The notes under the pieces: model-generated | Told to the model about the DNA's origin: nothing | Database searches by the model: none | Seen by the model: only the letters and a program-made list of their open reading frames with translations | Part shown: one piece after another, positions 38,576 to 48,124 of the stretch | Numbering within the stretch: the first letter of the stretch is position 1 | How the letters are laid out: every line of letters starts with the position of its first letter | Source: Acidobacteriota bacterium | GTDB lineage: Bacteria; Acidobacteriota; Thermoanaerobaculia; Gp7-AA8 | DNA: 64,000 bases | Assembly (NCBI GenBank): GCA_021325515.1 | Contig: JAJPHC010000041.1 | Span: forward strand, 1 to 64,000 | Reading direction: 5' to 3' | Translations under genes and position numbers: made by a program

Positions 38576-39550
38576 ATGAGCGTCGACCCGATCCGCTGGA
38601 CCCACAACACGCTGCACCTTCTGGACCAGAGACTTCTTCCCCGCGACATCGTCTGGGTCGAGTGCCGCAATGCGCACGAGGTCGCGGTTGCGATTCGCGA
38701 CATGATCGTGCGCGGCGCGCCGGCGATCGGCGTCGCGGCGGCGTTCGGCATGGCGATGGCGGAGGATGTCGACGCCGCAGCCGCGGAGCTTCGTGCCTCG
38801 CGCCCCACCGCAGTCAACCTCGGCTGGGCCATCGATCGCATGTTGCGCGCGCGTGACCGTGGCGCCGATCTGAAAGCCGAGGCGGAGGCGATGTTCACCG
38901 AGGATGTCGAGGCCAACAAGCGCATCGGACGTCACGGCGCGCAGCTCCTCGGCCAGAGCGCGACGGTACTGACGCATTGCAACGCAGGCGCACTCGCGAC
39001 CGCCGGATACGGCACCGCACTCGGCGTGATTCGCGCCGCGGTGGAAGGCGGGAAGAAGATCGCGGTCTTTGCAGATGAGACGCGGCCCTATCTTCAGGGA
39101 GCGCGCCTCACCGCGTGGGAGCTGCAGCAGGACGGCATCGACGTCACGCTGATCACCGACAACATGTCGGGCCACTTCTTTCAACAGAACACATTCGATG
39201 CGGTGGTCGTCGGCGCGGACCGGATTGCCGCGAACGGCGACACGGCGAACAAGATCGGGACGTACACGGTCGCCGTGCTTGCCGGCGCGCACGGCGTGCC
39301 GTTCTACATCGCAGCTCCGGTGTCGACGATCGACATCCACTGCCCGTCGGGCACACACATTCCGATCGAAGAGCGGAGCGCGGCCGAGGTGACGTCGATC
39401 GGGAACACGCCGATCGCTCCGGAGGGGATTCACGTCAGGCATCCGGCGTTCGACGTCACGCCGGCGCGACTCATCACCGCCATCATTACCGACCGCGGCG
39501 TGCTGCGCCCGCCGTTCGAGGAGTCCATACGAAATATTCTGCAAGGCTGA
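38576..39550 (+). CDS. mtnA: methylthioribose-1-phosphate isomerase
   Basis: A 324-aa enzyme of the methionine salvage pathway, converting 5-methylthioribose-1-phosphate to the ribulose form. The motifs [24 protein letters not shown] (catalytic Cys), [20 protein letters not shown] and [19 protein letters not shown] (catalytic Asp) are all present. It is divergent from gap. TATAAC 9 nt before the ATG suggests a near-leaderless message. No other salvage genes are in the window. Confidence 0.95.
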   Translation: MSVDPIRWTHNTLHLLDQRLLPRDIVWVECRNAHEVAVAIRDMIVRGAPAIGVAAAFGMAMAEDVDAAAAELRASRPTAVNLGWAIDRMLRARDRGADLKAEAEAMFTEDVEANKRIGRHGAQLLGQSATVLTHCNAGALATAGYGTALGVIRAAVEGGKKIAVFADETRPYLQGARLTAWELQQDGIDVTLITDNMSGHFFQQNTFDAVVVGADRIAANGDTANKIGTYTVAVLAGAHGVPFYIAAPVSTIDIHCPSGTHIPIEERSAAEVTSIGNTPIAPEGIHVRHPAFDVTPARLITAIITDRGVLRPPFEESIRNILQG

Positions 39551-39975
39551 TCGCCGCGTTCTGGTTTGGCGCCGGCGCGTTTCTCATCATCGCGGCGGGT
39601 GCGGCATTCAAGGCCGCATCGCCGATGTACGCCGCGAATGTCGTCGGCTCCATGCTGACCCGCTGGCATTACATCGCCCTCGGCGCGCCACTGCTGCTCG
39701 TCGCGATCGAGTGGCGGCGCCTGCGCACGCCGGTGATCGCCGTGGTCTTCGTCGCGATCATCCTCGCGACGTTCGAAGCGCTGATCGACATCCGCCTGCA
39801 CCAGATGCGAACGGCGATGAACATGCGCCACTTCGGCATGCTGCACGGCATCTCGTCGATGCTCCTGCTCCTGCAGGTCATCGCCGCAGCAGCGGCGGTC
39901 GTGGCGAATGAAGCAGCGGAGGGCGGCGCCCAGGCAGCGGCTCAGACAGCGGCTCAGACAGCAGGGTCAGAGTAG
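39547..39975 (+). CDS. four-helix membrane protein (DUF4149/TMEM205-like), non-ATG start
   Basis: About 142 aa with four hydrophobic segments: [18 protein letters not shown], then [36 protein letters not shown] and [24 protein letters not shown] and the RWHY motif resemble DUF4149. No ATG, GTG or TTG is available before the first helix. CTG at 39547 overlaps the mtnA stop as CTGA and ACG at 39529 follows GAGGAG; the first ATG (39628) would remove helix 1. The 3' end contains two copies of CAGCGGCTCAGA. Confidence 0.55.
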   Translation: MIAAFWFGAGAFLIIAAGAAFKAASPMYAANVVGSMLTRWHYIALGAPLLLVAIEWRRLRTPVIAVVFVAIILATFEALIDIRLHQMRTAMNMRHFGMLHGISSMLLLLQVIAAAAAVVANEAAEGGAQAAAQTAAQTAGSE

Positions 39976-39999
39976 CTGACGCCTGCTGCCTGCCGCTTG

Positions 40000-41364
40000 T
40001 CAAGCGATCGCGTTGCCGTCGATATCGAGCTCGTGGATCGGATAGCCGAGCGTGCCGAGAGGCTCGCGAACCTGTTTGGCGTTGCCGACGATCACGATGA
40101 CGGCGCGATCGGGATCGATGTACTTCTTCGCGACGCGCTCGATATCAGCCTTCGAGATCGCGCCGATGTTCTCGCGATAGCGGTCGAAGTAGTTCTCCGG
40201 CAGACCGTAGAGCTCCATGTCGAGCAGGCGTGATGCGATGTCGCTCGCCGTCTGCACGGTCGCGGGAAAGACGCCCATCAGATAGCTCTTCGTGTCGTGG
40301 AGCTCGCGGTCTTCGACATCGCCGGTGCGAATGCGGCGCAACTCGGAGAGCACTTCGTGCACCGATTCCTTCGTCACCTCGTTGCGCACCGGCGCGGCGA
40401 CGACGAATGGTCCGGCGCTGCGGCGGAACGCGAACATCGAGCGCGCGCCGTACGTGTAGCCATGTTTTTCGCGCAGATTGAGGTTGATGCGCGAGTTGAA
40501 GATGCCGCCCAGCAGCGCGTTCATCACCGAGAGCGCGAAGTAGTCGGACGAGGAGCGCGACACGCCGATGTGTCCGATGCGAATCTCCGACTGGACGGCA
40601 GCCGGCCGGTCGATCAGATAGATGCGGTTTCCCTCGATCTCCTTCGGAATCGGCGAAGGGCGCGGCGGTTCCGTGCCGCGTCCCCAATCACCGAGTGCAC
40701 CTTCGACGAGCTTCAGCGCGTGCTCCGGCTCGAGGTCGCCGCTCACGATGACCGAGGCGTTGTTCGGAACGTAGTGCTGCCGGTAGAAGTCGCGCACGTG
40801 ATCGAGGCCGATCTTCGGCACCGACTCCATCGTGCCCGACATCGGGAAACCGTATGGGCCTTTGCCGTAGAGGAGACCGGAGAAGCGCTTGGCGGCGATC
40901 ATCGACGGCTCGTCGCGCTGCTGCAGCAGATCGTTGAGGCGCTCGGCGCGAACGCGCTCGAGCCCTTCCGCGGGCAACTGCGGCCGCGTCGTGACGTCGG
41001 CGAAAATCTCCATGGCCTGGTTCGCATAGCGAGCCAGCACGTCGAGCGATGCGTAGGATGCATCCCAGTCCGCACCCGTGCCCATGGTGGCGCCGAGAAG
41101 GCCGATGTCTTCGGCGAGGCGGATGGCATCACGGCTGCCGGCTCCCTCATCGAGAAGATCGGCAGTGATCGACGCGACTCCTGCGAGCTCCGGCTGATCG
41201 TGATCGGCGCCGGAACGGATGAGCGCGCGCATCGAGACGAGCGGCGCGTTGTGCGTCCGCGCGAGCAGGACGCGAAGTCCGTTCGCGAGCGTCGTCCGCG
41301 TCACGTCGGGGAAGTGGTAGGGCCGTGGTGGTCCGGGAAGAGGCGCTTTGGTGCGGTCGGTCAT
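40000..41364 (-). CDS. M16-family peptidase-like protein without HxxEH
   Basis: A 454-aa M16 protein of the pitrilysin/mitochondrial-processing type that lacks the zinc motif: at the expected place it reads LAGVASITADLLDEG. The C-terminal domain retains NLREKHGYTYGARS with the Arg and Tyr that complete the active site of the partner. It therefore fits the non-catalytic half of an M16 heterodimer with the gene at 41525. The ATG at 41364 is preferred, since the one at 41379 falls in the flanking repeat. Confidence 0.85.
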   Translation of the reverse strand: MTDRTKAPLPGPPRPYHFPDVTRTTLANGLRVLLARTHNAPLVSMRALIRSGADHDQPELAGVASITADLLDEGAGSRDAIRLAEDIGLLGATMGTGADWDASYASLDVLARYANQAMEIFADVTTRPQLPAEGLERVRAERLNDLLQQRDEPSMIAAKRFSGLLYGKGPYGFPMSGTMESVPKIGLDHVRDFYRQHYVPNNASVIVSGDLEPEHALKLVEGALGDWGRGTEPPRPSPIPKEIEGNRIYLIDRPAAVQSEIRIGHIGVSRSSSDYFALSVMNALLGGIFNSRINLNLREKHGYTYGARSMFAFRRSAGPFVVAAPVRNEVTKESVHEVLSELRRIRTGDVEDRELHDTKSYLMGVFPATVQTASDIASRLLDMELYGLPENYFDRYRENIGAISKADIERVAKKYIDPDRAVIVIVGNAKQVREPLGTLGYPIHELDIDGNAIA

Positions 41365-41377
41365 AGGTCTTCGGTCC

Positions 41378-41532
41378 ATTCTGAGCGAAGCGAAGAATCA
41401 ACCAACGCGCCGGGATGATTTCGCCGCGAGCATTGCTCATGGGGCATAGTGCCGGGTCGAATTCGCCGCGAGCATTGCTCATGGGGCATAGTGCCGCGGC
41501 GTCTTGGTTGATCCTTCGCTTCGCTCAGGATG
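41378..41532. repeat. composite repeat: inverted arms around a 42-bp tandem duplication
   Basis: Left arm CTGAGCGAAGCGAAGAATC (41381-41399) with CAACCAA, and right arm TTGGTTGATCCTTCGCT... (41504-41532), are inverted copies of the family at 74-110. Between them the block TCGCCGCGAGCATTGCTCAT (start 41421, again 41463) is repeated with a 42-bp period. The TGA stop of the upstream peptidase gene (41525-41527) lies inside the right arm. Confidence 0.9.
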
Positions 41533-42787
41533 GTTGTCCTTCAGGCAAAAACAGACTCGTCGCGCGGTTCTCTGCGACGAGGTACTCGCGGGCGACGCGC
41601 GTGATGTCCGCGGCCGTCGCGTTCTCGTAAGGCTCGAGCCACGTATTCACGACCTGCGGGTCGTCGAAGAAGGTGGTGAACATGCCGATGATGTCGGCTC
41701 GCTCGTCGTAGTTCTCGAGATGATGCGCATGCTCGATCTCGGCGCGATTGCGCGCGCGGATCATTTCGTCTTCCGTCACGCCGTCATTCACGAGTCTGGC
41801 GATCTCTTCGTCGATTGCGGCCTCGATCGTCTCGATGCTGACGCCTTCGCGCGCCGTCGCCTGCATCATCAGCATTCCGCTCGCCTCGGTCGGCAGAATG
41901 TAGGCGGCGACGTCCTGCGCGATCTGTTTCTCGTGGACGAGCACGCGATCGAGACGGCTCGCCTTGTCGGCGGCGAGCACCGTCGAGAGAAGATCGCCGT
42001 AGATCCAGTCCGGAGCGCCCATCTTCGGCAGGTGATAGAGCCGGTAGATGCGCGGGAGCTGAACGGGCGAGGTGAAGACTTCACGCCGCTCGCCACCCAG
42101 CGGCTTCCGTTCCGCGGTGAACTCCGGGAACGTGCCGCCCGGCGCGATCTCGGAAAAGTATTCTTCGATCAGCCGCTTCGCGTCGTCCGTCGCGAAATCG
42201 CCCACGACCGTCAGCGTGCAGTTGTCGGGGCGGTACCAGGTCGTGAAGAAGTTCCGCACATCATCGAGGGATGCCGCACCGAGATCCTCCATCGAGCCGA
42301 TCGTCGGCCATTGATAGGGAAAATCGGGATCGTAGGCGAGGTTGAGCAGCCGCTCGAATGACGTGCCGTACGGAACGTTGTCGTAATGCTGCCGCCGCTC
42401 TTCCTTGACGACTTCGCGCTGGATGTCGAACTTCTCCTGCGTCAGCGCTGGAAGAAAGAAGCCCATCCGGTCCGACTCCAGCCAGAGGCCGAGGGCGAGA
42501 TAGTTGGAGGGAAGAGTCTCGTAGTAATTCGTCCGGTCGAACGAGGTGCTGCCGTTGAGCACACCTCCCACGGACTGCACGTAGCGAAAATGTTCGTTGT
42601 TGCCGACGTGCTCCGAGCCGGAGAACAGCATGTGCTCGAAGAGATGCGCGAAGCCGGTGCGTCCCGGCCGCTCGTTCTTCGAGCCGACGTGATACCAGAG
42701 ATTGATCGCGACGAGAGGTGAGGTGTGGTCTTCGTTGAGCACGACACGAAGCCCGTTGCCGAGCTCATATTGCTCCAGGTTGAGCAT
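41525..42787 (-). CDS. M16-family zinc metallopeptidase, catalytic subunit
   Basis: A 420-aa M16 peptidase with the inverted zinc motif HLFEH at about residues 48-52 and a downstream Glu region (FDIQREVVKEERRQ). No signal peptide is obvious. It is upstream of the non-catalytic partner, with a composite repeat in the 160-nt gap. In pairs of this kind the catalytic chain carries HxxEH and the partner the R/Y pair. Its last stop codon is part of the repeat. No substrate can be assigned. Confidence 0.92.
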   Translation of the reverse strand: MLNLEQYELGNGLRVVLNEDHTSPLVAINLWYHVGSKNERPGRTGFAHLFEHMLFSGSEHVGNNEHFRYVQSVGGVLNGSTSFDRTNYYETLPSNYLALGLWLESDRMGFFLPALTQEKFDIQREVVKEERRQHYDNVPYGTSFERLLNLAYDPDFPYQWPTIGSMEDLGAASLDDVRNFFTTWYRPDNCTLTVVGDFATDDAKRLIEEYFSEIAPGGTFPEFTAERKPLGGERREVFTSPVQLPRIYRLYHLPKMGAPDWIYGDLLSTVLAADKASRLDRVLVHEKQIAQDVAAYILPTEASGMLMMQATAREGVSIETIEAAIDEEIARLVNDGVTEDEMIRARNRAEIEHAHHLENYDERADIIGMFTTFFDDPQVVNTWLEPYENATAADITRVAREYLVAENRATSLFLPEGQPS

Positions 42788-42803
42788 AGGGGGCGAGTTG
42801 TAT

Positions 42804-43070
42804 CATGAACGATGAAAATCGAACGATGAACGATGAACGATGAAAATCGAACGATGAACGATGAACGATGAACGATGAACGGAAATTGAGGCAAGTTCAT
42901 CGTTTAGCGTTTGGCCTGCGCCGCGGTTGCCAATGGCGTTGCCCGAGGGTGAAAAGCCCATGTTCATCGTTCATCGTTCATCGTTCATCGTTCGCCCTAC
43001 ACCAACCGTTGCCGACTTGGGCGACCCAAGGGTGAACAGGTAACGCGTTCATCGTTCATCGTTCATCGAT
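42804..43070. repeat. heptamer tandem array (GAACGAT), inverted arms
   Basis: From 42804 to about 42881 the sequence is built of GAACGAT units (with a GAAAATC variant twice), then the reverse complement GTTCATC/ATCGTTC units return at 42895-42905, 42962-42993 and 43047-43070. The spacers include two related stretches containing GAGGGTGAA and AAGGGTGAA. The array fills nearly the whole gap between the divergent M16 and deoxynucleoside kinase genes. No conserved spacer structure, so not a CRISPR array. Confidence 0.92.
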
Positions 43071-43086
43071 TATCCTTCGTCCGCAG

Positions 43087-43731
43087 ATGTCCAAGCCGCT
43101 TCCATTCCGGCATATCGCCGTCGAGGGACCGATCGGTGTCGGGAAGACTTCGCTCGTCACGCTGCTCGCGAAGCGGTTTCGAGGAACGAAGATTCTGGAA
43201 GATGCCGACAACCCGTTTCTCGACGACTTCTACAAGGACAAGCGTGGCGCGGCGTTCCGGACGCAGCTCTTCTTTCTTCTGTCGCGTTTCGATCAGCAGC
43301 GGAAGATCGCGCAGCGCGACCTCTTCACCGAGCTGATCCTCGCCGACTACTCGTTTCCGAAGGACAAGATCTTCGCCTATCTGACGCTCGAGGATTCCGA
43401 GCTGATGATTTACAACCGGCTCTACGATCTTCTCTATGAATCGGTCCCGAAGCCGGACCTGGTGATTTACCTTCAGGGCAATCTTGATACACTCTTGAAG
43501 CGCATCAAAAAGCGTGGCCGTAACTACGAGAAATCGATCTCGCCGCAGTATTTGCAGGAGATCAGCGAGGCGTACTCCCACTACTTTTACCGGTACGACG
43601 AGACGCCGTTGCTGGTCGTGAATACGAACGAGATCGACTTCGTGGCGCGGCCTGAGCATTTCGATCAGCTCGTGGAGCAGATTCGAAACGCTCAAAAGGG
43701 AACCCAATACTACGTACCGCTTGGATCCTGA
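43087..43731 (+). CDS. deoxynucleoside kinase
   Basis: A 214-aa enzyme of the dCK/dGK/TK2 family that phosphorylates salvaged deoxynucleosides. GPIGVGKTS is the P-loop at about 14-22, FFLLSRFDQQ and ADYSFPKDKIFA surround the substrate site, and KRIKKRGRNYEK is the Arg-rich lid. No signal. It begins only 16 nt after the heptamer array and ends 26 nt before panB, so it may be transcribed into the pantothenate genes. Base specificity is not readable. Confidence 0.92.
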   Translation: MSKPLPFRHIAVEGPIGVGKTSLVTLLAKRFRGTKILEDADNPFLDDFYKDKRGAAFRTQLFFLLSRFDQQRKIAQRDLFTELILADYSFPKDKIFAYLTLEDSELMIYNRLYDLLYESVPKPDLVIYLQGNLDTLLKRIKKRGRNYEKSISPQYLQEISEAYSHYFYRYDETPLLVVNTNEIDFVARPEHFDQLVEQIRNAQKGTQYYVPLGS

Positions 43732-43757
43732 GTTGACGGACCGAGACGGAGGGAAAG

Positions 43758-44633
43758 ATGGCTGCACAGAAGATTACTGTCCCGGCGATCCGCGCGATGA
43801 AGCAGACGCAGCGGATCGGGATGATCACCGCGTACGACTACCCGAGTGCGAAGCTGGCCGATGCGGCCGGCGCCGACATCATCCTCGTCGGCGATTCGCT
43901 CGGCATGGTCATTCTTGGATATCCCGACACGCTGAGCGTGACGGTCGATGACATGCTGCACCACACCCGCGCTGCGGCGCGCGGCGCCTCGCGATCTCTG
44001 ATCGTCGGCGACATGCCCTACATGTCGTACCACGTGTCGGTCGAAGAGTCCGTTCGCAATGCGGGACTCTTCGTGCAGGCGGGCGCGCATGCAGTGAAGA
44101 TCGAAGGCGGCAAGCCGTCGCGCATCCGCGTCATCGAAGCGGTGCTCGATGCGGAGATCCCGGTGATGGGCCACATCGGGCTGACGCCGCAATCGGTCAA
44201 CGCGCTCGGCGGGTTCAAGGTGCAGGGCAAGGGCGCCGATGACGCGCGCCGCCTGATCGACGAAGCAGCAGCGCTGGAGCAGGCCGGCTGCTTTGCGCTG
44301 GTGCTGGAGTGTGTGCCTTCCGAGCTCGCGTCGCTGATCACGGAGCGGATCTCGATTCCGACGATCGGCATCGGCGCCGGCATCCACTGCGACGGACAGG
44401 TCCTCGTCTATCACGACCTCCTCGGCCTCTACGACGGGCACAAGCCGAAGTTCGTGCGGCGGTACGCGCAGATCGGCGCCGACATTCAGGCGGCGATCGA
44501 GCGCTATCTCGCCGATGTGCGCGAAGCGCGATTCCCCGACGATCAGACGGAAGCGTTTCACGTCGCGCTCGATGACGAGCTGCGCGAGCTGTACGGCGGC
44601 GGCGTCGTGATCGAAATGCCGAAGGCGAAGTGA
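43758..44633 (+). CDS. panB: 3-methyl-2-oxobutanoate hydroxymethyltransferase
   Basis: A 291-aa enzyme for the first step to pantoate, using methylene-tetrahydrofolate. ITAYDYPSAKLADAAG, VGDSLGMVILGY (Mg2+ ligands), VKIEGG, PVMGHIGLTPQ and IGIGAGIHCDGQVLVYHD are clear family motifs. GGAGGGAAAG precedes the ATG. The stop overlaps a GTG in the next gene (GTGA), and panC proper begins 15 nt later. Confidence 0.97.
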   Translation: MAAQKITVPAIRAMKQTQRIGMITAYDYPSAKLADAAGADIILVGDSLGMVILGYPDTLSVTVDDMLHHTRAAARGASRSLIVGDMPYMSYHVSVEESVRNAGLFVQAGAHAVKIEGGKPSRIRVIEAVLDAEIPVMGHIGLTPQSVNALGGFKVQGKGADDARRLIDEAAALEQAGCFALVLECVPSELASLITERISIPTIGIGAGIHCDGQVLVYHDLLGLYDGHKPKFVRRYAQIGADIQAAIERYLADVREARFPDDQTEAFHVALDDELRELYGGGVVIEMPKAK

Positions 44634-44647
44634 CTCGGGCTCCAGGG

Positions 44648-45486
<839 letters not shown>

Positions 45487-45490
<4 letters not shown>

Positions 45491-45855
45491 TTCGCAATCT
45501 CGTACGGTCGGTCATTCACAACGCCACGGTGACGAACATCGCACATCAGTGGCCGGTCGCGCTGCGCCTCGATCCGGCGATCATGCGCGCCGCGGAGCTC
45601 GTGCCGCTCGAAATCGTCGAGATCATGAGCCTCTCGACGGTGACGCGATTTCGGACCTACGTGCAGCCCGGCGATCCCGGCGAGGTGACCGTGTTCACGA
45701 CGCACGAACATCACGTGTCCGCGGGCGACGTCGTCTCGATACTGACGTACTCGCAGTTGCACGCCGGGCAGTCGCTCGACCATCGCGCGAAACTCGTCAC
45801 GCTCGATCCCGGCAATCACGTGATCGCGATTGCCGATGCGACCACGCAATTCTGA
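45487..45855 (+). CDS. PanD-like protein lacking the self-cleavage site
   Basis: A 122-aa homologue of aspartate 1-decarboxylase, which supplies beta-alanine for PanC. It aligns without gaps over the first 65 residues with the E. coli enzyme. Arg54, Thr57 and Tyr58 are kept (TRFRTY), but Lys9 is Val, Gly24-Ser25 (the self-cleavage site that creates the pyruvoyl group) is Val-Ala, and the NGAAAH loop reads THEHHV. It cannot form a pyruvoyl cofactor by the known route. The frame is intact and the GTG start overlaps panC (GTGA). It may be inactive, regulatory or structurally supporting. Confidence 0.85.
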
Positions 45856-48085
45856 TCTCGCGGCCGCGGCGCTCTTCCTCGCTCTCAGCGTCGTGATGAC
45901 GTGGCCGCTTGCGCGGCACCTGTCGCGCGCCGTCTCCGACTGGGGCGACCCGCTGTTGAATGCGTGGATTCTCGACTGGGATGTCTATGCCGCGACGCAT
46001 GCCGGCACGCGGCTCTTCGACGCGCCCGTCTTCTATCCGCATCACGACACGCTCGCGCTCTCCGAACATCTTTGCGGTCTCGCGGTCTTCGCTGCACCGA
46101 TGCGCTGGCTGGGCGCCGGCCCCATCACCGCCGCAAACATCCTCTGGATTCTCGGCTTCGCCTTCACAGGCTTCGGCACGTATGTCGCGGCGCGGATGCT
46201 CACCGGCTCGCGCGGTGCCGGAATCGTTGCCGGAGTGTTCGCCGCGTTCGTTCCGTGGCGATTCCTCCACATCACGCATCTGCAGATTGCATCGGGCGGC
46301 TGGCTGCCGCTGATGATCGCGGCTCTCTACTTCTTCGCGGCAAGTCCGACCTGGCGAAGAGCCGCGCTGTTCGGCGCCATCTACTTCATGAATGGCTGGA
46401 CGAACCTCCACTACTTCGCCTTCGGATCCGTCGTGATTGCGATGACGACGCCGATCATGCTGCGGCGCGACGCCCGCGCATATTTCAGGATCGCCGTCGC
46501 GACGATCGGCGCGCTCGTGCTGATGCTGCCGTTTCTGCTTCCTTATCGCGCCGCGATGAAGGAGTACCACATGCGCGAGGACATCAGCGAGACGCGCCTT
46601 TACTCCGCAAGGCCGGCCGACTGGCTGTATGTCACTTCCTGGAATCGCTTCTACGGACCGCTGCAGGATCAGAACGGGCCAGACGAGCCGGAGCGGCTTC
46701 TCTTTCCCGGATATCTCGGAGTGATGCTCGCCATGGGTGGCGTCGTCTGCGGACGCGGAACCGGCCGCGCGGCCGGCGTTCTCTGGACGCTCGCCGGCTT
46801 CCTCGGTTCTCTTGGTCTGAACGGCTGGTTCCATACCGCGCTGTTCAACGCGATTCCCGTTTTTCACGGCATCCGCGTGCCTGCGCGCTGGGCGGTCATC
46901 GCATACTTCGGCATCGCGTTGCTCGCGGCATTCGGCGCGAAGGCACTCGCCGGACGGATTCCATTCGCGCATGCCGTGCTCACCGTGATGCTTCTTCTCG
47001 AGCTTCGTGCTGCACCCTTGCCGCTGCAGCTCGGGCCCTCCAAGGCGCCGCCGGTTTACGCATGGCTGAGAGGTGCGGCGATTCACGGCGGAATCGAACA
47101 TCTGCCCGCCGGCGAAGCGAAGAGCGAGTTTCTCTACATGTTCCGCGAGACCGAGCACCACAAGCCGCAGATCAATGGAGGGGGAATCGAGTTGCCGCTC
47201 ACGAGTGCGATCGCGAAACTCGCGGAGGCGAGGCCGATCCCCGACGCGTTGATGGATCAGCTCGAGCGCGCGAACTGCAGTCTCGTCCTCGTGCATTCAC
47301 GCACGATGAGCGGCGGGCGCGATTTTCTCCGGCGGCAGTTGCAGAGCGGCAGGCTGGCGTTCGTCGCGCGTTTTCCGGACGGCGTGTTCGGCGATTACGT
47401 CTTCGCCGTGCGTCGCGTCGAGCCGCACATGCCCGCCGGAGATCCGAGCGTGGCACAACGCTTCGTCGAAGGGCTGGCCGACGTCAACACCAGCACGATC
47501 GAGTCGCTCATTCGTGCGGATCAAATGGACGGCATGAGGTCGCGTCCTGCATGGTCGGTGGCCGATCGGCATTTCATCGTTCCGATCGCAGCGTCGTTCC
47601 AGGGTGTGCCGCCTTCGAACTACACGACGGAGGCACGGCTGCGAGGAGCGGGAGCCAGCGTGACGCTCACGCTGTGGCCGCAGGGTCTGGTGCGCCGGTT
47701 GAGACTTGCGGACGACGGCGCCTCCTTCACCGATGTTCTCTACGACAACTTCGGCATCCTCGGTAGCGGCTGGATGGACATCGCTTCCGATCGCGCGATC
47801 GAAGTGTCGTTCGCGCTCGTCGATCGCGGGACGAACGGAGTGACACCGATCGCTGCTCTGCGCGGGATGCCTCCACGCGAGGTGCAGGTGCGTGATGCGC
47901 AGACTCTCTGGCTGCTGAACAGCACCGCGAGTCCTGTTGAAGCGAATGTGTGCGGCACTCTCGTGACGCTTCCGCCGCACACATTGCTGCAGCGCAGTGC
48001 CCTTCACGCGTGCCGTGTCAGCGGCGTGTATGCCTTCGGCTCGACGAAGCGCGCCGACGGAGTGACGGAATTCGAATGGCCGTAA
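45836..48085 (+). CDS. multi-pass membrane protein, GT-C glycosyltransferase-like
   Basis: A 749-aa protein with about 10-12 membrane segments in the first 410 residues and a large C-terminal soluble domain. After the first helix there is SDWGDPLLNAWILDWD, an acidic loop like those carrying the catalytic residues of GT-C enzymes using lipid-linked sugars; helices 2-4 also contain NGWTNLHYF. The C-terminus (about 560-749) is beta-rich and lacks known motifs. The ATG at 45836 overlaps the PanD-like gene by 20 nt. Exact substrate is unknown. Confidence 0.6.
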   Translation: MRPRNSDLAAAALFLALSVVMTWPLARHLSRAVSDWGDPLLNAWILDWDVYAATHAGTRLFDAPVFYPHHDTLALSEHLCGLAVFAAPMRWLGAGPITAANILWILGFAFTGFGTYVAARMLTGSRGAGIVAGVFAAFVPWRFLHITHLQIASGGWLPLMIAALYFFAASPTWRRAALFGAIYFMNGWTNLHYFAFGSVVIAMTTPIMLRRDARAYFRIAVATIGALVLMLPFLLPYRAAMKEYHMREDISETRLYSARPADWLYVTSWNRFYGPLQDQNGPDEPERLLFPGYLGVMLAMGGVVCGRGTGRAAGVLWTLAGFLGSLGLNGWFHTALFNAIPVFHGIRVPARWAVIAYFGIALLAAFGAKALAGRIPFAHAVLTVMLLLELRAAPLPLQLGPSKAPPVYAWLRGAAIHGGIEHLPAGEAKSEFLYMFRETEHHKPQINGGGIELPLTSAIAKLAEARPIPDALMDQLERANCSLVLVHSRTMSGGRDFLRRQLQSGRLAFVARFPDGVFGDYVFAVRRVEPHMPAGDPSVAQRFVEGLADVNTSTIESLIRADQMDGMRSRPAWSVADRHFIVPIAASFQGVPPSNYTTEARLRGAGASVTLTLWPQGLVRRLRLADDGASFTDVLYDNFGILGSGWMDIASDRAIEVSFALVDRGTNGVTPIAALRGMPPREVQVRDAQTLWLLNSTASPVEANVCGTLVTLPPHTLLQRSALHACRVSGVYAFGSTKRADGVTEFEWP

Positions 48086-48124
48086 GAGGTGTGGGACAAG
48101 CTGAGAGCTTGTCCTGCATCATCC

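Noticed and set aside
42804-43070. CRISPR-like array
   Set aside because: Units are 7 bp, contiguous and partly inverted, with no unique spacers and no cas genes.
43732-43757. Riboswitch or leader element before panB
   Set aside because: The 26-nt gap is too short and contains only a ribosome site.
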